From the NCBI GenBank assembly GCA_040143965.1, contig JASJQH010007088.1:1-21161 (forward strand): a DNA stretch of 21,161 nucleotides. The letters are read 5' to 3'. Positions 20,494-21,161 of the stretch are shown one piece after another. A model generated the notes under the pieces. That model made no database searches. It was not told where the DNA came from and saw nothing but the letters and a program-made list of their open reading frames with translations. How positions within the stretch are numbered: the first letter of the stretch is position 1; the number at the start of each line of letters is the position of its first letter. Position numbers and translations under genes: made by a program. The stretch is from Basidiobolus ranarum. Lineage: Eukaryota; Basidiobolomycota; Basidiobolomycetes; Basidiobolales.

Positions 20494-21161
20494 ATGGGTA
20501 TTGAAGCCCCAACAACCCAGTTGATCATATCATCTTTTGTATGTTGCTTTGTGGTTGGAACGTACAATATATACTATAGCTTAGGAGGGTTAGACGACGA
20601 TAACTCCTCTGTTCCAATTTGGAATAATATAGCACTCTATGCCTCTTTTTCCTTGTGCTCTATCGTCTCTGGAACTGTGCATAATTTTCTAGGGCCTCGA
20701 ATTAGCATAATGTTCGGAAGTATACCCTATATTCTATACGTATGCTTTCTTTGGCTCTATAGGGAAACCCGAATTGCATTTCTTACAGTGATAGGTGCAG
20801 TCATTCTTGGAGCAGGCGCTTCGCTTTTGTGGACAGCAGCTGGGACTGTTATAATGTCATATCCAATGGAAAATCAAAAAGGTCGCTTCTTTGGCATTTT
20901 TTGGATTCTATTTAATCTCGGCTCTCTGATCGGCGGGTTTCTACCGTTCTTTTCTCCACAACTAAACTACGTAACCATCTGGTTTTTATGCTTAATGGCT
21001 TTTGGTCTATGTCTTTCTTACTTCATGGTGTCCCCCGCAAGAGTGATTCGGGAAGATGGATCTCGAGTAACGAGTAAAACCGGCTTTAATATCAGTCATG
21101 AGCTTCATCAAATCCCAAGAACCCTCTTCAAAAAGAATATCCTCCTACTTATTCCAATCTA
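20494..21161 (+). CDS. UNC93-like MFS membrane protein, 3' end outside window
   Basis: Open from ATG 20494 to the window edge, 222 complete codons and no intron so far. It resembles the fungal DUF895/UNC93-like branch of the major facilitator superfamily, multi-span proteins of mostly unknown substrate. About six membrane spans are visible, near residues 8-28, 45-64, 71-90, 97-119, 132-155 and 160-179. Conserved family stretches are GAGASLLWTAAG (106-117), SYP followed by KGRFF (122-133), and FWILFNLGSLIGG (136-148). Span 6 is followed by a basic, cytosol-like loop (ARVIREDGSRVTSKTGF), as in MFS proteins between their two halves. Roughly half of a typical 450-500 residue member is therefore present. 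The start is the first ATG; the usual N-terminal lead before span 1 is short, so an upstream exon is possible. Confidence 0.85.
   Translation, partial: MGIEAPTTQLIISSFVCCFVVGTYNIYYSLGGLDDDNSSVPIWNNIALYASFSLCSIVSGTVHNFLGPRISIMFGSIPYILYVCFLWLYRETRIAFLTVIGAVILGAGASLLWTAAGTVIMSYPMENQKGRFFGIFWILFNLGSLIGGFLPFFSPQLNYVTIWFLCLMAFGLCLSYFMVSPARVIREDGSRVTSKTGFNISHELHQIPRTLFKKNILLLIPI

Noticed and set aside
1-21161. tRNA genes, CRISPR arrays, transposons with terminal repeats
   Set aside because: I looked for tRNA B-box sequences, regularly spaced repeats and paired terminal repeats by eye and found none. A degenerate GGTTCGA at about 9530 lacks the rest of a tRNA.

Overview
The window looks like nuclear DNA of a filamentous or early-diverging Dikarya fungus. 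The genes are split by many short spliceosomal introns, mostly 53-81 nt, with GT donors, YAG or AAG acceptors and in several cases a perfect fungal-type branch site (TGCTAAC at 1266-1272, and at 15163-15157 on the minus strand). Several products belong to families I associate with fungi: a PXB-PX-DUF3818 protein of the yeast YPR097W type, a fungal UNC93-like permease and a 2H phosphoesterase of a fungal type. I cannot name the species. The relatively long, AT-rich spacers and dense introns suggest a basal ascomycete or similar lineage, but that is inference.

Layout from left to right. Positions 1-99 may hold the last codons of a gene entering from the left (weak). 983-5391 (+) is a 16-exon P4-ATPase lipid flippase resembling plant ALA2 more than the yeast Drs2, Dnf and Neo1 types I can compare from memory. 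5779-8433 (-) is a 13-exon armadillo-repeat protein of the SmgGDS/RAP1GDS1 type. 8811-9160 (-) is a two-exon acyl-CoA-binding protein. 9161-11758 is a long divergent spacer containing a patch of coding-like base composition but no gene I can support. 11759-12388 (+) is a protein with one C2H2 zinc finger. 13336-16635 (-) is a 9-exon PX-domain protein. 16636-18305 is a divergent spacer. 18306-18953 (+) is an intronless, probably secreted 2H phosphoesterase. 20494 to the right edge (+) is the 5' part of an UNC93-like membrane transporter, cut by the window end.

The genes are separate single-gene units and I see no biosynthetic cluster or mobile element. Themes recur loosely: three products act at membranes or on lipids (flippase, acyl-CoA-binding protein, PX protein), and SmgGDS-type proteins chaperone prenylated small GTPases in animals. 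Proximity alone does not make them one pathway.

I rebuilt the exon structures by hand from splice sites, reading phase and remembered family alignments. Each multi-exon model closes in frame: 1145, 604, 91 and 920 residues. The most notable structures are an 11-nt internal microexon in the flippase gene, an ARM-repeat gene in which all twelve introns are phase 1 with roughly one repeat per exon, and a near-perfect 35-nt hairpin inside that gene's longest intron. No clearly new multi-gene system was found.
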